A DNA stretch of 64,000 nucleotides from Dolomedes plantarius (lineage: Eukaryota > Arthropoda > Arachnida > Araneae > Dolomedidae), in the NCBI GenBank assembly GCA_907164885.2, contig OU015501.1, positions 62,788,193 through 62,852,192 of the forward strand. Reading direction: 5' to 3'. This document shows, in pieces, positions 22,258 to 35,229 of the stretch. The translations under genes and the position numbers were made by a program. The stretch's first letter is position 1; the number at the start of each line of letters is the position of its first letter. The notes below the pieces were generated by a model. That model saw nothing but the letters and a program-made list of their open reading frames with translations. It searched no databases and was not told where the DNA came from.

Positions 22258-24039
22258 CAGAGTGTCCATAATTAAACTTCCCTACTTTAAAGTTGTCTAC
22301 AGTCGAAACTGTTGTTCAGAAAGTATGAAATTTTCTGTAGGACATATTGAAGGGATGGGAATTTGTTTGAGCGAATAAAAACAACTTCAAAATTTAAACA
22401 TCAGAGGGCGTTTTTTGATGAATTACACATTTACGACTGGGTCTTTACTTAAGATTTCACCATCGTTTTATCCATAGGTCACCTTAACACAATAACTTAG
22501 AATCATTAAATTTTACAATCTTTAAAGTGATTGCAAAGTCGATCGGAAACTTGTTCGATAACTAATTTTCGGACAAAAGATTTGAAGGAACGAAGAAGAA
22601 ACAAATATGCAAATTAATTTTGTCGACTTAGAGCAGAAGCTGTTATAAAACCTAGAAACTTTCATGAAGATTTTGTTTACAGCGTGCTTGCTATTGCTAA
22701 TCAGAATGTCATCATTATGATTACCAGATCGAGCTTTGTTAGTAAAATTGTTTTACCAAAATGATAATTCAGCACTAGTTGCTCTACGAAAATTTCGGAG
22801 TTTGAAGGGGATACGAAAAGGTTCATTGACTGTTAAAGGTCTTCCATTAATGGTGGTTAAATTTGAAGAAACTGGTTCTTTTAACATTCGTTCTGGAAGA
22901 AGAAGGAAACCTGTTTCCGCAGAAGCTGTAGCGAAGGTTGCGCTTCAGGTGGAAGAGGACAAAGCTTCCAACGAACAGGCTAGTACCAGTGTCCGTCGTG
23001 TGGCAGAAGCATTGGATCTGTCCCGTTCAACTGTCCAGAAGGTCATGCCGAATATCCTCCGGTATTATCAAGCTTCAATTATCCGGTACAAGCTTCAATT
23101 TGTGCAGAGGTTGCTTACACATGATTTCGAGACTCGACAGCGGTTCTCACTTCAGTTTCTTGCTCGCTCTGAGGTTGATGCAGAATGGCCCTGGAATATC
23201 ATCTGGACAGACGAAGCACACTTTTATTTGGACGATTCGGTGAATACTCACAACGGCCGAATTTGGGAACGAGAAAATCAGCGTTTAATCTTAAATGTTA
23301 CGGTGCATTCACCGAAAGTAACCGTGTGATGTGGATTTTCTGCATTTTTTATTCTCGGATCGTATTTCTTCGAGGGATTAAGTCCTAGAGGTCCAGTAAC
23401 ATTCTCGGTCACCGGGGAGCTATATGCATCCTTGTTACTGAATAAAATTGTTCCGGATCTGCAATCACGTCAGTGCCTTTCACGCACAATTTTTATGAAA
23501 GATGGAGCTCCTCCACAGATTAGCCTTCGAGTTAAGAGCGTTCTCAAAAATCACTTTACAGAAGAACGTGTCATCAGCCGCCACTTTCCTAATGTGTGGC
23601 CTCCCCTATCCCCAGACCTCAACTCATGCGAATTTTGGCTTTGGGGGCATGTGAAACATCTAGTCAGTCTTGTTAAACCAAGAACTATACCTGATCTGAT
23701 AGACAGCATTTCACGACATGTTCTCAGCATTTTCGCGGACACACTGCGGTCATCTGTAAAACACGCTATCTTACGATTTCAAATGGTAGCTGAAAATGAT
23801 GGCCGTCATGTTGAACATGTCTTGATGTAATAAATTTTTTTAACTATAGTAAATATTGGCTAAATGTGTAATTCATCAAAATACGCCCTCTGGAGGTGAA
23901 ATTTTGAACTAATTTTTTTATTCGCTCAAACAAATTCCCATCCTTTCAATATGTCCTACACAAAATTTCATAACTTTCTGAACAATAGTTTCGACTGTAG
24001 ACAACTTTAAAGTAGGGAAGTTTAATTATGGTCACCCTG
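22258..24039 (+). mobile_element. Tc1-like element with ~170-bp TIRs
   Basis: 1782 bp. The left terminus CAGAGTGTCCATAATTAAAC is matched inversely at the right (CAGGGTGACCATAATTAAAC), and the inverted match goes on for about 170-180 bp through GTTGTCTACAGTCGAAACT, ATTGAAGGGATGGGAATTTG and the GAGGGCGT segment. TA follows on the right (24040-24041); the left flank now reads AA. Such long TIRs are unusual for this superfamily. Confidence 0.88.
22706..23830 (+). pseudogene. Transposase of a Tc1-like family, two nonsense codons
   Basis: One frame from ATG 22706 to TAA 23828, broken by TGA at codon 5 (22718-22720) and TGA at 23327-23329, within KVTV-stop-CGF where a Trp is expected. The N-terminal helix-turn-helix region is LLVKLFYQNDNSALVALRKF, and a second one includes SVRRVAEALDLSRSTVQKVM. 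Catalytic motifs are IWTDEAHFYLDD and FMKDGAPPQISLRV. The third, SPDLNSCEFWLWG, lies 42 residues after the second Asp, longer than the 34 of classic Tc1. In relatives that I recall, the last residue is Asp (PCDFWLWG); here it is Glu. The length of 374 codons is normal. There are no frameshifts, so inactivation was by point mutations. Confidence 0.85.
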
Positions 24040-24055
24040 TATATATATATATATA

Positions 24056-25053
24056 TTAAACAAGCATGGTTTGCACTGCACCAATCTTATACAATTAAAT
24101 CAAAACTGTAAAAAGTGGATTTTAATGTAAATTGTTCCACAGTAAGACGCAAATAGCAGCACTTATTTTATGTAAGGAAAAAAAATGTATAAAATTTGTA
24201 AAACTAATGAAATAATGTTTGATAACATTCCTTTATATGTAAATAAAGGAAAATAAAGATTTTAAAATCTCTAAATCCAGAATTTTTTCGCTAAACCTTT
24301 TGAAATTTCCTTAGGTAGTCATTAGATCCTCTTACTCGGACTTCAGATTAATATTCAGTTTTAAAAGTCGCAGCAAATAATAATAATGAGTTACAATTTA
24401 GTCTGCCTAATAACAGGTTTGATTATAGTTTTCAAATTGTTAATTTCAAAACTCTTGTTATATCACTAATAAGTATTTAAAAAGGATATTATTCATCAAC
24501 TCAGACGAATAAACAGTTTATGCTCTGAGAGTAGTATACTTAAACACATTAAAACTTTACGATTAGTGCATATATTCTTTTGTTTATTCTATTCTTTTTT
24601 GAACATTGTTTATGATCCATTCTTCAGATAATTTGTATTTTAGTTCCTTTTCTCGATGTATAGATAGAACTCAAAATAGATAAAATCGGGAGTTTGGAGA
24701 ATCCCTGAGATTTGAAGATGACTCATTTTTAAAATTATCTTCCTTACATATATTCATTTTCACTTCCGAGACAACAGACAGTTTATTCGGCTACACATAT
24801 TTGGTAATTTACTTACATATTCGATAGCACTGAAATTTTTCCATGAGAAATATTTGTCATATGTTTGTTTAACGATCCACTTGTTTACTTGGTTGGGTGG
24901 TGCCATCTCCGAGGACAGGGGATCGAATATGTTATCCTAACATCGAGGGTGGCATTCTACTACCTGAAATATCCCACTCAATGTGAAGAATTCTCATTAT
25001 CTGAGTCCCATTCCATAAAGGCTAAATTCCTTTTAGAAAATAGGTAAATAGTA
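24056..25053. other. No recognised feature
   Basis: AT-rich. A weak B-box-like GGGGATCGAATA near 24925 could be a SINE trace; nothing else is seen. Confidence 0.45.
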
Positions 25054-25908
25054 CAGATAACCCTCCTATAACACGGTAGATAGGTTCCTAGAAAATGCCG
25101 TGTTCTGTGAAACCGTGTTATATAAGACCCAGAGCCAGTACAATAAAGGGGGGTTACGTTCCGAAAACTTATTAAAAACAAACTTAAATTCCATATAAGC
25201 AACTTAATTTTTATTAAATTTTTTATTAAAAATATAAATGTATGTAAAACACAAAACGAAAAGAAACAAAAAATTATTATTTTCATTTAATGCGACCGTA
25301 ATTTAATAAATTTCTTCCTCATCACTGCTCAGTACAATCAAACGAGAACGTTTTTCGGTTGAACCTTCACTTTCACCTTCACTTTCAGAACCTTTTTCGT
25401 TTAGATTTTTTGCACCCTCTATCCTCTAAAAAATCTGTAATTTTGGTTTGTTTCCTGGTTCTTACAGGGTCATTGTAGATTTCACGATATGGAGATGGAT
25501 AATTTTGCAGCTCTCTTTTGAATTTTTGGCTTCTTTCAGCGGAAGGGTCTGCATTCAAGAAAAATCATTCAAGATTTTCAGCTAAGCTTAGGCTTTCTTG
25601 TAATTTTATAGAGTTATAAATAAATAAATTATAATTTGTTTATACATTTTCATGTAAAACCAGTATAGTTTATTATTCCTTCCCGTCATTATTTTAAGGT
25701 TATTTAGTTTTTAAATGTGTTAAACAAAAATCATGTTATCTAGTGCTGTAGAAGTATAATGTTGTACAAAGGTTTTCGCAATTTTTTTATCGTGTTAGAG
25801 CGAAACCGTGCTACAGGCTGCAGTGTTATACGAGGGTTCCCGCAATATATCCTATCGAGTTAGAGCGAAACCGTGTTGTAAGATGGCGTGCTGTAGGAGG
25901 GCTACCTG
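25054..25908 (-). mobile_element. Tigger/pogo-like deletion derivative, copy 1
   Basis: 855 bp. Termini CAGATAACCCTCCTATAACACGG (left) and CAGGTAGCCCTCCTACAGCACG (right, reverse complement) are flanked by TA. Same family as 52194-52973 in inverse orientation. The minus strand at ~25320-25610 holds a decayed transposase C-terminus (NADPSAER, ELQNYPSPYREIYNDPVR, KQTKITDFLED). AACACGG-type inner repeats recur at both ends. Confidence 0.85.
25320..25610 (-). pseudogene. Tigger-like transposase C-terminal remnant
   Basis: A minus-strand stretch reading AENLE-stop-FFLNADPSAERSQKF, then RELQNYPSPYREIYNDPVRT, then KQTKITDFLEDRGCKKSKRK. It aligns with the copy at 52430-52630. The tail QTKITDFL is a decayed version of the PIP-box QTKIIDFF seen there. 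No catalytic part remains. Confidence 0.65.
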
Positions 25909-25910
25909 TA

Positions 25911-28900
25911 TCTAAGAAAGATTTTTTTTCTTTCTGAAAAGCAGTAGGTGACATATCGTAATTCTCTTCAAATATCTTATCACTGGATGTAAATTATTTT
26001 AATTTCTAATATTTCAACTTTTAAGGAATTTCTTTACAATGAACTATATCTAGCAAAGTGCGTGTAATGTAATACCTCTAACGTTTAAGGAGAAAGTTAC
26101 CTTAGATATAATGATATGTAACTAGTTCCAGAAAGGGGGAGATCGCTTGTAGATAACGCTTCTTTTCTCAACTAATTGGATCTCTTCAGAGCGCCACATA
26201 TATCAGACGGTTGAGACCCAGCTCTGAAAATAGAGTTTATTTTTTACCTTCTAGGGAGAAAATGTTCATTAATATTAGTCTATAACTATCAATCATTGCC
26301 ATTCTGCTGGTGTTTTGCTATTCAGACTGCCAAAGCGGAACATTAAAAGGAGATATAAGCGAGATAGTTCCTGATTTAAATGGCGGTAAATGAAAGGACT
26401 GTGTTCAGCATGCTGTTGCAAAAAATAATATCGATAATAATTAGCTAATAGCATTATAGAAATTAAAAGTCTCCGCCTCAGTGTAATGGGCTATTTCAAA
26501 ACACCTTAATCCCGGGTCGAGGTCATTTTGCATGTTCCGAGAAACCTCCGTACAAGATCACCGAGAAATTTAAGTTGCGAATACGTTTTTTCGTTGAGAC
26601 TCAGTGGGAAAATATGGATAGGATATGTTGTAATTGTTAACTGAGGAAGGAAACGATCGTTATTTTTATTAGTTTCTACAACTTTAACATTACCTTAAAC
26701 TTTAACGAAATATGGTTAACATTAGCTGCAAATTTCCGCTTGCTCCACGCTTATATGATTTTATCCATTTTTAATAAATGATAACAACTTTTATTTCCAC
26801 CCAGATTATTCACTATTAAATCATTTTGGATAATATACTATTTCCTTTTAAAAACTTTTGCCGTCTATTTGAGTCCAATTGCAGTACACCTTTAGCATTC
26901 GCGGGCGTTTGGAGCGCAAATTCCGCGCAAAAGTGGTTGGTCGGTCAGTTTGGGAGCGTTATGGTCATTTTATCCGCCACCCCTGCTAAAATTAAAACCC
27001 ACCTAATATCTAGGTCTTCCAACCTAAACTCTTATTATTATTTTTTTTTAGTACATTTAACTAATAGTACTTCTACAGTATTACTGCACTTAACTCGCAT
27101 AAGCAAAACTTTACTATGTGAACTGCAACACACAGTATTATATATTTCAAATTATACTATTAACAACGTTGACTAATACACAGACACTCAGATACTCTGT
27201 GAGCAAGAGATGAGTAAAAAGGCTACGTTTAGTACGCCACTTTCTAACCAGTCAATTTCTTGTGGTTTCCATGCTTTTTCGTGGATTCCAGTTTCTAACT
27301 TTTAAATGTAGTCCAGATAACATGCTGCAATTACTATATTTAGTAAAAGGTTTCTTTTTTGCTTTTAGGGAAGAATAATAATAAAATTTTTTTCTTTTCT
27401 ACCACTTTAAGTACAACTTTAGTGCTTTTTAATGAAATCTTAATAAAAAACCTAAAATGGCAAATAAAAAAATAATGTTTCTTAATACATCAGCCTATTA
27501 TTTCTTTCCAAGTTGCGATTAGTGTCTGCTTTCTATAATTTATTGCCCAACTGCGCATCCAAATAAAGAAAAAAAAGAAGGGAAAAAGTACTCTGACAGT
27601 ATAGTACAGCAGTGCTTTAAACATTTCCCAAAATTCTTTTAAGAGTACTAAGCATTTAAAAAAAAATTAAGTATGGATAAATGTTCGAGAATAAATATTC
27701 TTCAAAATTTTGTGAAAACATATTTTTCGAAACAATTGTATCTTTATTCAGAGACTCGGTGACAAGCAGGTGTAACACGTGATGAATAAATTGAATGTTG
27801 CTTGCCAAAAATTCCATTTGTTTGGCAGATGTTTCAGAGGATAAATAAAAGAGGAAAGAAGAACTCCAGATGACATGATAACTTCAAAACACGTGGAATA
27901 TATTTTTCTTCGTTTAAAAAGAAATTTTAATCAAAATTAACTGTTTTAGAATTTTAGTTCTTCCGTGAATTTGATTTACTTACAGCCATTTGTAAACAAA
28001 ATTTTCAGCACAGCTTGATATGTAAAAATATAAACATAACATAAAAAGTTTTGTAGGAATTAGGGTACGTTTATAAAATTTGTGCATTATAGCTCGATTT
28101 CCATGTCAAGATCTTTTTAACATTTTTCAGGTATATAACAATTGCAAAATACCATAAACTAACAAAATATAGCTTGCTATGTTCTAGGTAATGTATCGTG
28201 AGAGATAGTATTTCACAGATATTCAGTAAAAGAAAATAATAAAAGGGAAAGGAAAACGCATAATTATACAATAAAAAGTTACTCTTTGTATCACAATTAC
28301 TGAACGAAAATGACTGAAAGTTGTTGAATGAGGAAGAATTAAATTTCGGTATTATTTTGATTGTTTCAGATTTATATTATGAAACTCAGGAGATATCTGA
28401 GGTATTCTACTGTTGCTAAGTGGCCAATCTGAATAAATCTCAGAAGTCTCCACAGTTTTATACATTTTTAAAACAATGAATGGTCTAATTTAAATTCGAC
28501 AAGAAATCACGGAAAAAAAATAAGAATCTCTTTCCTTAGAAATTTTTTTTCTTTTCTTGTTAACACGACAGTACTATATTTTGAAATTGTTTTCATTTTC
28601 GTCTCATTTACTCTACTAATAAAGATTTAAAATTTCCTTTACTATTCGTTAAAAATAGTTGTTCCTCATTTGACGCAAGAAATATGTGATGCTCCTCTTC
28701 ACAATTCATGGAAGAGCAATAATCCTTATTTTCATTGATGTCAGTGAAATGAACCAGGATTTCCCTTTATGCGAGTTTAATGACGAACATAGATATATTA
28801 TTTTCATTGCTTATACATTAAAACATTCGATAGGACCTTGAGAATGGCATGAAAGATCATCGAATCCCACATACTCGGGAAGCAACGCAGGAGCCGCCTA

Positions 28901-30140
28901 TGTTCCCTTTAACGCTAACCGATCTGTTGGTTACTAACACTTAAAATATAGATTAACATAAAATATGTAATAGTACACATGCGAACAAATGCAAATGCAA
29001 AGCTGTAATAAAAGAAGAAAATTCTGATGTAATTATAAACACTTAAAGGTAACAATTAAACTTATATACAAAATTAAAAAGCAATGAAATAAGGCATTTT
29101 ACTCCAGTGGCAGTTTACAAATTTTTGTAATAATTCTCTTGAAAAGTTTATCTGTTGTTTTGTAAGGTTTTGTTTTTACACAACTGCATCGACGTTTATG
29201 AAAAAACGTCTACACATCCTAGACGCTATCCTCACAGTCTTAAGTTTAGACTTTTATTGAAAACAAATGTCCGATCTTATTAAGCTCTAGGGAGGGTTGC
29301 CATTTTGAAAAGTGATTCATTTTCGTGGATAAGAAATCAACCTTTGGTAATACATTTGATTTATTCCAGAGGACAAACGAAGTGACTAGGAGTGTTGGAT
29401 TTATCCAGTAACTGTGATAAACTGAGAGCAGCGCCACTTAGAACGTGTGTAGAACTGTTCCAGGACTCTAACATGTCGACTGTGTTTTCCAACCCTTAAG
29501 TTGTTAGTTGTGTAAATATCTTGTAAATAGCCATAAATGTGTGAGTGCGTAATAAAAGCATAAAATTTATTAATTGTAGCATTATTTGAAGTGAAAATGA
29601 TTCTTTTAACAATCAACAATAATCATGAACTGAGGCTCGTGATCGAACCATGAAGATAATCCTACAGAATTCTGAATGCTATGTACCATTCTAATAACTA
29701 CCTATTAAAAATTATTAAATTTAAATGTCGTAGTAATAGGTGTTGTTATTTATACCATTTATATGTTCGAAAAATTCAAAACGTTAAAAATAATAAGGTA
29801 TGAGAGCAAACTTCATGCTTTTAAAAATTCAATTTTAGTCAGTTCCAATTTGTTCAAATAATGAATTTAAAGAGAGTTTATGATCAAAACTAATCTACAA
29901 CAATGTATTCTCAAAATCAAGTAACATTTTGCAGTACCTATACATAACACCGAGTAGACTAAATCACTTGGCAAACTTTCATAACTGAGAGTAACATTCT
30001 ATGTCCCGTAACGAATACATAACATTTAATCCCAAGGCCAATTCAATAAACAACGCGTAACAGATTGTTTTGTATGAATAATCCATTTTTAACCTTGACT
30101 AAGTTGGACGTCGTTTACGTGTATGGTTTAGTAACGTAGC
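25911..30140. other. 4.2-kb AT-rich stretch with no recognised gene or element
   Basis: Frames are at most ~116 codons (26826-27176) and show no motif. The segment 29440-29600 has GT-rich and AATAAAA features of an LTR end or a 3' UTR, without further support. A B-box-like CATCGAATCCCAC occurs near 28860. It is the longest stretch without an obvious element and the best candidate for unique host DNA. Confidence 0.45.
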
Positions 30141-30148
30141 ACTATCTG

Positions 30149-30356
30149 CAGGGCCCGATTATGAACGCTGGGGGCCCCTGGGCAAATGCTATTTGGCTCC
30201 CCCCCCCTTACGAACATTTATAAAAATAAGGACTATCTATGGGCTATACATACTATTAGAAGTACTAGGTGCATAAACCAAGGGGGTTTTGGGGCCCCCT
30301 AGCATCAGGGGGCCCTGGGCAAAGTCCCGATTTGCCCATGCGATAAAAAGGCCCTG
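30149..30356. mobile_element. hAT-type MITE
   Basis: 208 bp beginning CAGGGCCCGATTATG and ending GGCCCTG, flanked by a perfect 8-bp duplication ACTATCTG (30141-30148 and 30357-30364). GGGGCCCC-rich subterminal blocks resemble the MITE at 8731. Confidence 0.92.
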
Positions 30357-30364
30357 ACTATCTG

Positions 30365-31311
30365 ATCTGCCTTTTAGCGTTGTCAGCAGTAACTATTTTA
30401 AAGAAATGAAAAATAAATAGAGTAGTTTTTAAATTACTAATCCATGGGATTCTAGATTTACGATGAAGTTAACAAGCTTTAATATGAAAAAAATTTACAT
30501 TAGTCATTTCCTCCCAAGTGGTTGGGTTCGTACATGTAATTATTCTGGCGCATTGCCGAAATGTACCTTTTGCACTGAACAGAAATACTAAAAATGATCT
30601 ACTGCATGAAAAAATTTCGTTTCGTAGCTTTATACACTACATTCAATAATAAACACAGAATGTATATCTATAGGGGATTTTACATAGTACTATTTAAACA
30701 TCCACAAAAAATTTAGCACTTTTAAACAGACAGAATTCCTTGGAGTAGGGAAATTTTACTTTGTTGTTGTAGACAAGGAAAAGAGACACACAACGGAGAT
30801 TTAGACATTAGGGACACTTGTATAAACCAGTAATATAGATCTACGAATCAAGCAGTGCAAATATTAACTAGGTGCAAAAAAGTTGTGTTGGAGTTACTAA
30901 AAGTTAAGCGAAGTTAAACTTTTAAAATAGTTGAACAAAAAGTATTATTTGTGGCTATTATGAAGCTTTGAGACTGATACTGTAGGTCCTGGTCTTTTTA
31001 ATCAAAAGGAAGACTGAAACTTTCGCATCTAACTTATGCTTGATACTGTTAATAAAACATCGTTTCCCACCCAGTGATTAAAAACACCAGATCACATTGC
31101 CAAATCCCATTTGTTTCATTATATTCATTTATGAATCCTCGAAGGCGAATTTTCTACTGTTATTCTATTTACATTTTCATCGTTCTTTTGGTTTATTTTA
31201 ATGATTTTTTTTGTGTTTTCCCCCATTTTTCTAGCTTACAACATTTTGTAATATGAAATCACCTGTGGGTAATTTTATCATAGTCATGCGAATCCTCAAA
31301 CTTTACGTGCT

Positions 31312-31312
<1 letters not shown>
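30365..31312. other. No recognised feature
   Basis: AT-rich sequence without open frames of note. Confidence 0.5.
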
Positions 31313-31359
<47 letters not shown>

Positions 31360-31360
31360 A
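31313..31360. repeat. (TA)n(TG)n microsatellite
   Basis: TA units followed by TG units; left border of R1 copy B. Confidence 0.95.
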
Positions 31361-31391
31361 TAATAATCACATTTGGAACGCGTAGAACTTA

Positions 31392-32108
31392 TGCGGTCGG
31401 TATGAGGGAGTGATGCAGTCGGGCGGAGTGTTCATCCAGGAAAACACTTACGAAATTTAGGAGAGTAACACACGAAGAGCCATAGAAGACGAACACACAT
31501 TTCCGACGATGTCCAGGAAATCACATTTATTCAATTATGAAGCATGGCGAAAGCTAGCTGCAGTGGCCACATGACTTGTCCGGCGTCCATGCCCGGACGG
31601 GACGTGGATTACATACAGGAGCAGACACAGCAGGTCCAACAGCAACAAGAGTTAGAAACGAAGAGAGAGAAAAGTCTTCTGTTCATGCAATATTAAATGG
31701 GTGTTTTGCGATATTTACGCCAGAGGGCCGAAAATACTTAATTTTTAATTGGGCGACTTTAGATTCGTGGAGTTCACGTGTCCACTTCAGTTTCTCGGGG
31801 ACTGATAGATCCCGCGCTTGTTAGAGCTGCGACTTAGGAGCAGGATAAGTGGGCATAAAGTTCTTGCAAAGTAGGGTTTTTGACGTTATACAAGACATAA
31901 CTCTAGAGTGATTCGAGGGCTCTTCAAGAATTTTGACACTATACTGACATTCGGAATCTCATAAACTTCTAACACTCATATCTGGGGATGTTATTGAGTT
32001 CAGATACTTCACATGCCTGCTTAATGATCTGCAGGGCTAATATAAATTACTTACTTTACTTTTAGGTTGCAATTTTTGGAAAAGGGGTCGTGCTTTATTA
32101 ACAAGGGA
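31392..32108. repeat. Interspersed repeat R1, copy B
   Basis: Same-orientation partner of 1548-2256, with the same order of conserved blocks and an extra ~35 bp near 31590. The frames inside it lack motifs. Confidence 0.8.
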
Positions 32109-32152
32109 ATATGCTTTAAAGTAAAGTAATTTAGGAAGACGCATTTTCTTGT

Positions 32153-32177
32153 TACACACACACACACACACACACAC

Positions 32178-32263
<86 letters not shown>
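32153..32263. repeat. (CA)n(TA)n microsatellite
   Basis: About 33 CA units with one slip, then about 20 TA units and a T-rich tail. Confidence 0.97.
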
Positions 32264-32270
<7 letters not shown>

Positions 32271-32650
32271 TTATTTTTTATTTTTTTTATTTTTAGAGCA
32301 CATATTGCTTGAAAAGTAAGTTGTCTCTCGGTACTGTTATAATTGCTCACGCGTTAGAATGACTCTGCTATCGCTATTGGGGACTATAGCTTTTGGGCTA
32401 TTTTTAAGGAATATTTCATGCATTTAAACAGTATGAAAGTGAATTAATGCTAGGACAACGAATAATTTGCTGAAACAGATACCAAGTTTCAAGACAAAGT
32501 TAAGAGTAAATGCGAGACACGCATGAAGGGGAAATGATAGTTTACAATAAATCAATAAAGAAATGATAAATTAGAGAACTTCCAAAAAGAAAATGTATAA
32601 ACGAAAAAAAATGCTTAACTGAAATTATGCTTTAGCCCTTTGGTTTAGAT

Positions 32651-33306
32651 CAGGGGTTCCCAACCTTTTTCCTACATCGACCCCTTTTAAAAGAATGATT
32701 TTCTTCATTGACCCCCTCACATTTTTCTATATAATATACAGCATACAACATAATTATAATACTAATAATTGCACATAAAACACTTAAAGATAACAATTTG
32801 ACTAAGAATATGAACATAAAATTTGACAAAGTGGTTCATTAGGTTTCTGTTTTATTATTTTTGTACTATTTTCACTTTTAATTTCAGAAGTATAAACAAG
32901 ATTTCATAAACTCAGATTGTAATTGCACAAACATCGCCAAGAGAAAAAACGAAACTGCCTCTCATGGTTGAATCGGAAGGACCCATGTGCTGTTTAAGGT
33001 CCAGTGGATATCCCCAATTATGCTTAGTGTTGGTACACAAATAAAAGCCGAGCCGACGGCGGCATTCGAGGCATATACAAAAGCATCATGATATTCTCGA
33101 CTTTAGATGTATGGATCACTCCGCCTTATGCAAATCTCTATTTACACGTATTAAAACGGATATTATTTTCTAATAATTACATTCCTAAAAAATTAAATTA
33201 AATTTAAAAACAGAAAAATTTATCATAGACACCAATAGACCCATGGAATATTAAGACCCTTTTTAAACTTCCATCGACCCCCAAGGGGTCCACCTGGGAA
33301 TCCCTG
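32651..33306. mobile_element. hAT-type MITE
   Basis: 656 bp with ends CAGGGGTTCCCAACC and (reverse complement) CAGGGATTCCCAGGT, flanked by a perfect 8-bp duplication GTTTAGAT (32643-32650 and 33307-33314). GACCCC blocks are mirrored near both ends. Confidence 0.92.
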
Positions 33307-33314
33307 GTTTAGAT

Positions 33315-34548
33315 ATTTCAGCGTAGATTCTACCCTCTTGAAATTTATTCTTCCTGTTTTGGAGCGATTTAAAGGTGATCTCAAATTCTAAGATATAAAC
33401 GTTTATTGAGAATTAGGAGCGTATTTTAATTTAAGAACCTTTTAATTTACGATTAGGAACGCCTTTCTATGCGAAGTCGAGGACTTCCATTAATCAAAAA
33501 TATATTTCCAAATACAAATTTCTTAATTTTCCCTTATACATGCGGATAAACATAGTTATGAATTTTTATAGGTAATTCAGCACCACATTAAATAAAAATA
33601 ATTTTCATACTGAAACAGTCATATATATTTTTGAATAAAACATATCAAAACTCCTACATTAAAATGCTAAAATACTCATGCACATGCATGGTTAATATTT
33701 CATAGCAATGTGTAGAAAAGTTTTAAGAGAACTGAAACCATAAACTTTTCTGTTTGAATAAATCATTCTAAAACACCTACGTGTATATGAATACATTAAA
33801 ATGTTAATATATTCATATGCACGCGTGTTTAAAAATCGCTCAGTATTGTACGGTACAATTTTATGAGGTTTATGGAAGAGACACCAACATGATCTCCAAA
33901 AATCCTGTAGTTGTAACGACTAAGCTGTGTTGTCTAATAACAAGTACTGGTTCGATAGATTAGTTAAATAAGTGAGAGTTCATTTCGTAGAATACATAAT
34001 TGTTTTTAAATAGTCTCTTTCGTGTAAAAACATGAAATTTTAGTGCTATCACAGAAAAACTGCAGTTTTTGGTTTTTATGTCAATACTTACGTCTGTGGA
34101 TTGTGTAATCTGCAGATGATAAAGTTTTTTTTGAATGTCATAATTCGGTTTCGGTAATCCACATTTTCCCCATGTTATTTTTTAATCATGATATTTTGAA
34201 ATATTTTAAGAATTAAAATTTCATATGACACATTATACTCACAGAGGAAAATTCGAATAATAAAAAAAAGATAGATCAGGCGAATATTTGCAAATTCTTT
34301 CGAAAATTATGCAGGCGAATAAGAAATTATATAAAGAGAGGAATTTTTTTGCAGCTTAGCCCACAAATATTTTATGAGGAATTATATTACCAACATATTT
34401 TTTGGTCTAGAATTTTTATCTTCTCTTTATAGAGATGTGACGCGATTCGCCATGAATAAATTATACCAACGACAACATATTACGGGGTTCCAGCTGTGAA
34501 GAGTTCTTTTACGCGGCTGAAATATTTGAGACAGTCGGTAGATGGTTA
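33315..34548. other. No recognised feature
   Basis: AT-rich. The segment 34490-34545 contains GAGTTCTTTTACGCGGCTGA, with a partial echo (GAAGTTCTTTTACGCTGCT) near 43340, so a shared unidentified repeat is possible. Confidence 0.4.
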
Positions 34549-34558
34549 TGTTGTAATA

Positions 34559-35229
34559 TAAAACAGTTCCGTAACTGACTCATTCATTCACTGACTGACT
34601 GACTGACTGACTGACATACAACGCACAAACCAAACCGCTGGACCTAAAGGGCTGAAATTTTGCATGGCGATTCTTCTAATAGTGTAGGGGTGCACTGAGA
34701 AAGATTTTTCAAAAATTCTTCTTAGATTTTTTTAAATTAAATTTTTAAGCTGTTTTTTAAACTTGTTTTACATTTGCATTTAAAATAATACATTGAGGGT
34801 TATAAAATTTATATCGCGAGAAAGATCATAAAAATTCCTTCAAAATGGAATTCTTTTCGAATTTTTACCTCCATTTCCTGATTTTTGGTGAATTTTTAAA
34901 GATTAATTTTTAGAATTTAATTTATTAAATGCTGATCACGTGATTTCTTTTTCTGGTACTTTAAATAAATTTATCGTCACGTGCATAACAACTAAATAGA
35001 CAAAAAAATATTTTTCTTTCTCTCTAATGCAGCAGACGATTAGATATTAACAAAAAAAAATAAATATCCCTTACGATTTTTTTAAAAAATATATTTTTTA
35101 CATCAATTGTATACATTGATCGTCGCATTTATTATAAATATATATAATTTTTTTTGGCATTAATTGCATACATTGACCGTTGTATTTAATTTGAATGTAC
35201 TCCGTAGCAAAGCGCGGGTTTTCAGCTAG
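34559..35229 (+). mobile_element. Helitron-like non-autonomous repeat, copy B
   Basis: Partner of 7007-7659. It has a (CTGA)n stretch near the 5' end (34590-34615) and a 3' end hairpin CCGT...GCGG followed by TTTTCAGCTAG before T. A 10-bp direct repeat TGTTGTAATA flanks it (34549-34558, 35230-35239), which is unexpected for a Helitron. Confidence 0.6.

Noticed and set aside
26826..27176. 116-codon frame as a host gene
   Set aside because: Low complexity, no motif, no splice or initiation context that I could support.
32037..32350. Cys/Val-rich minus-strand frames
   Set aside because: Translations of (CA)n(TA)n.
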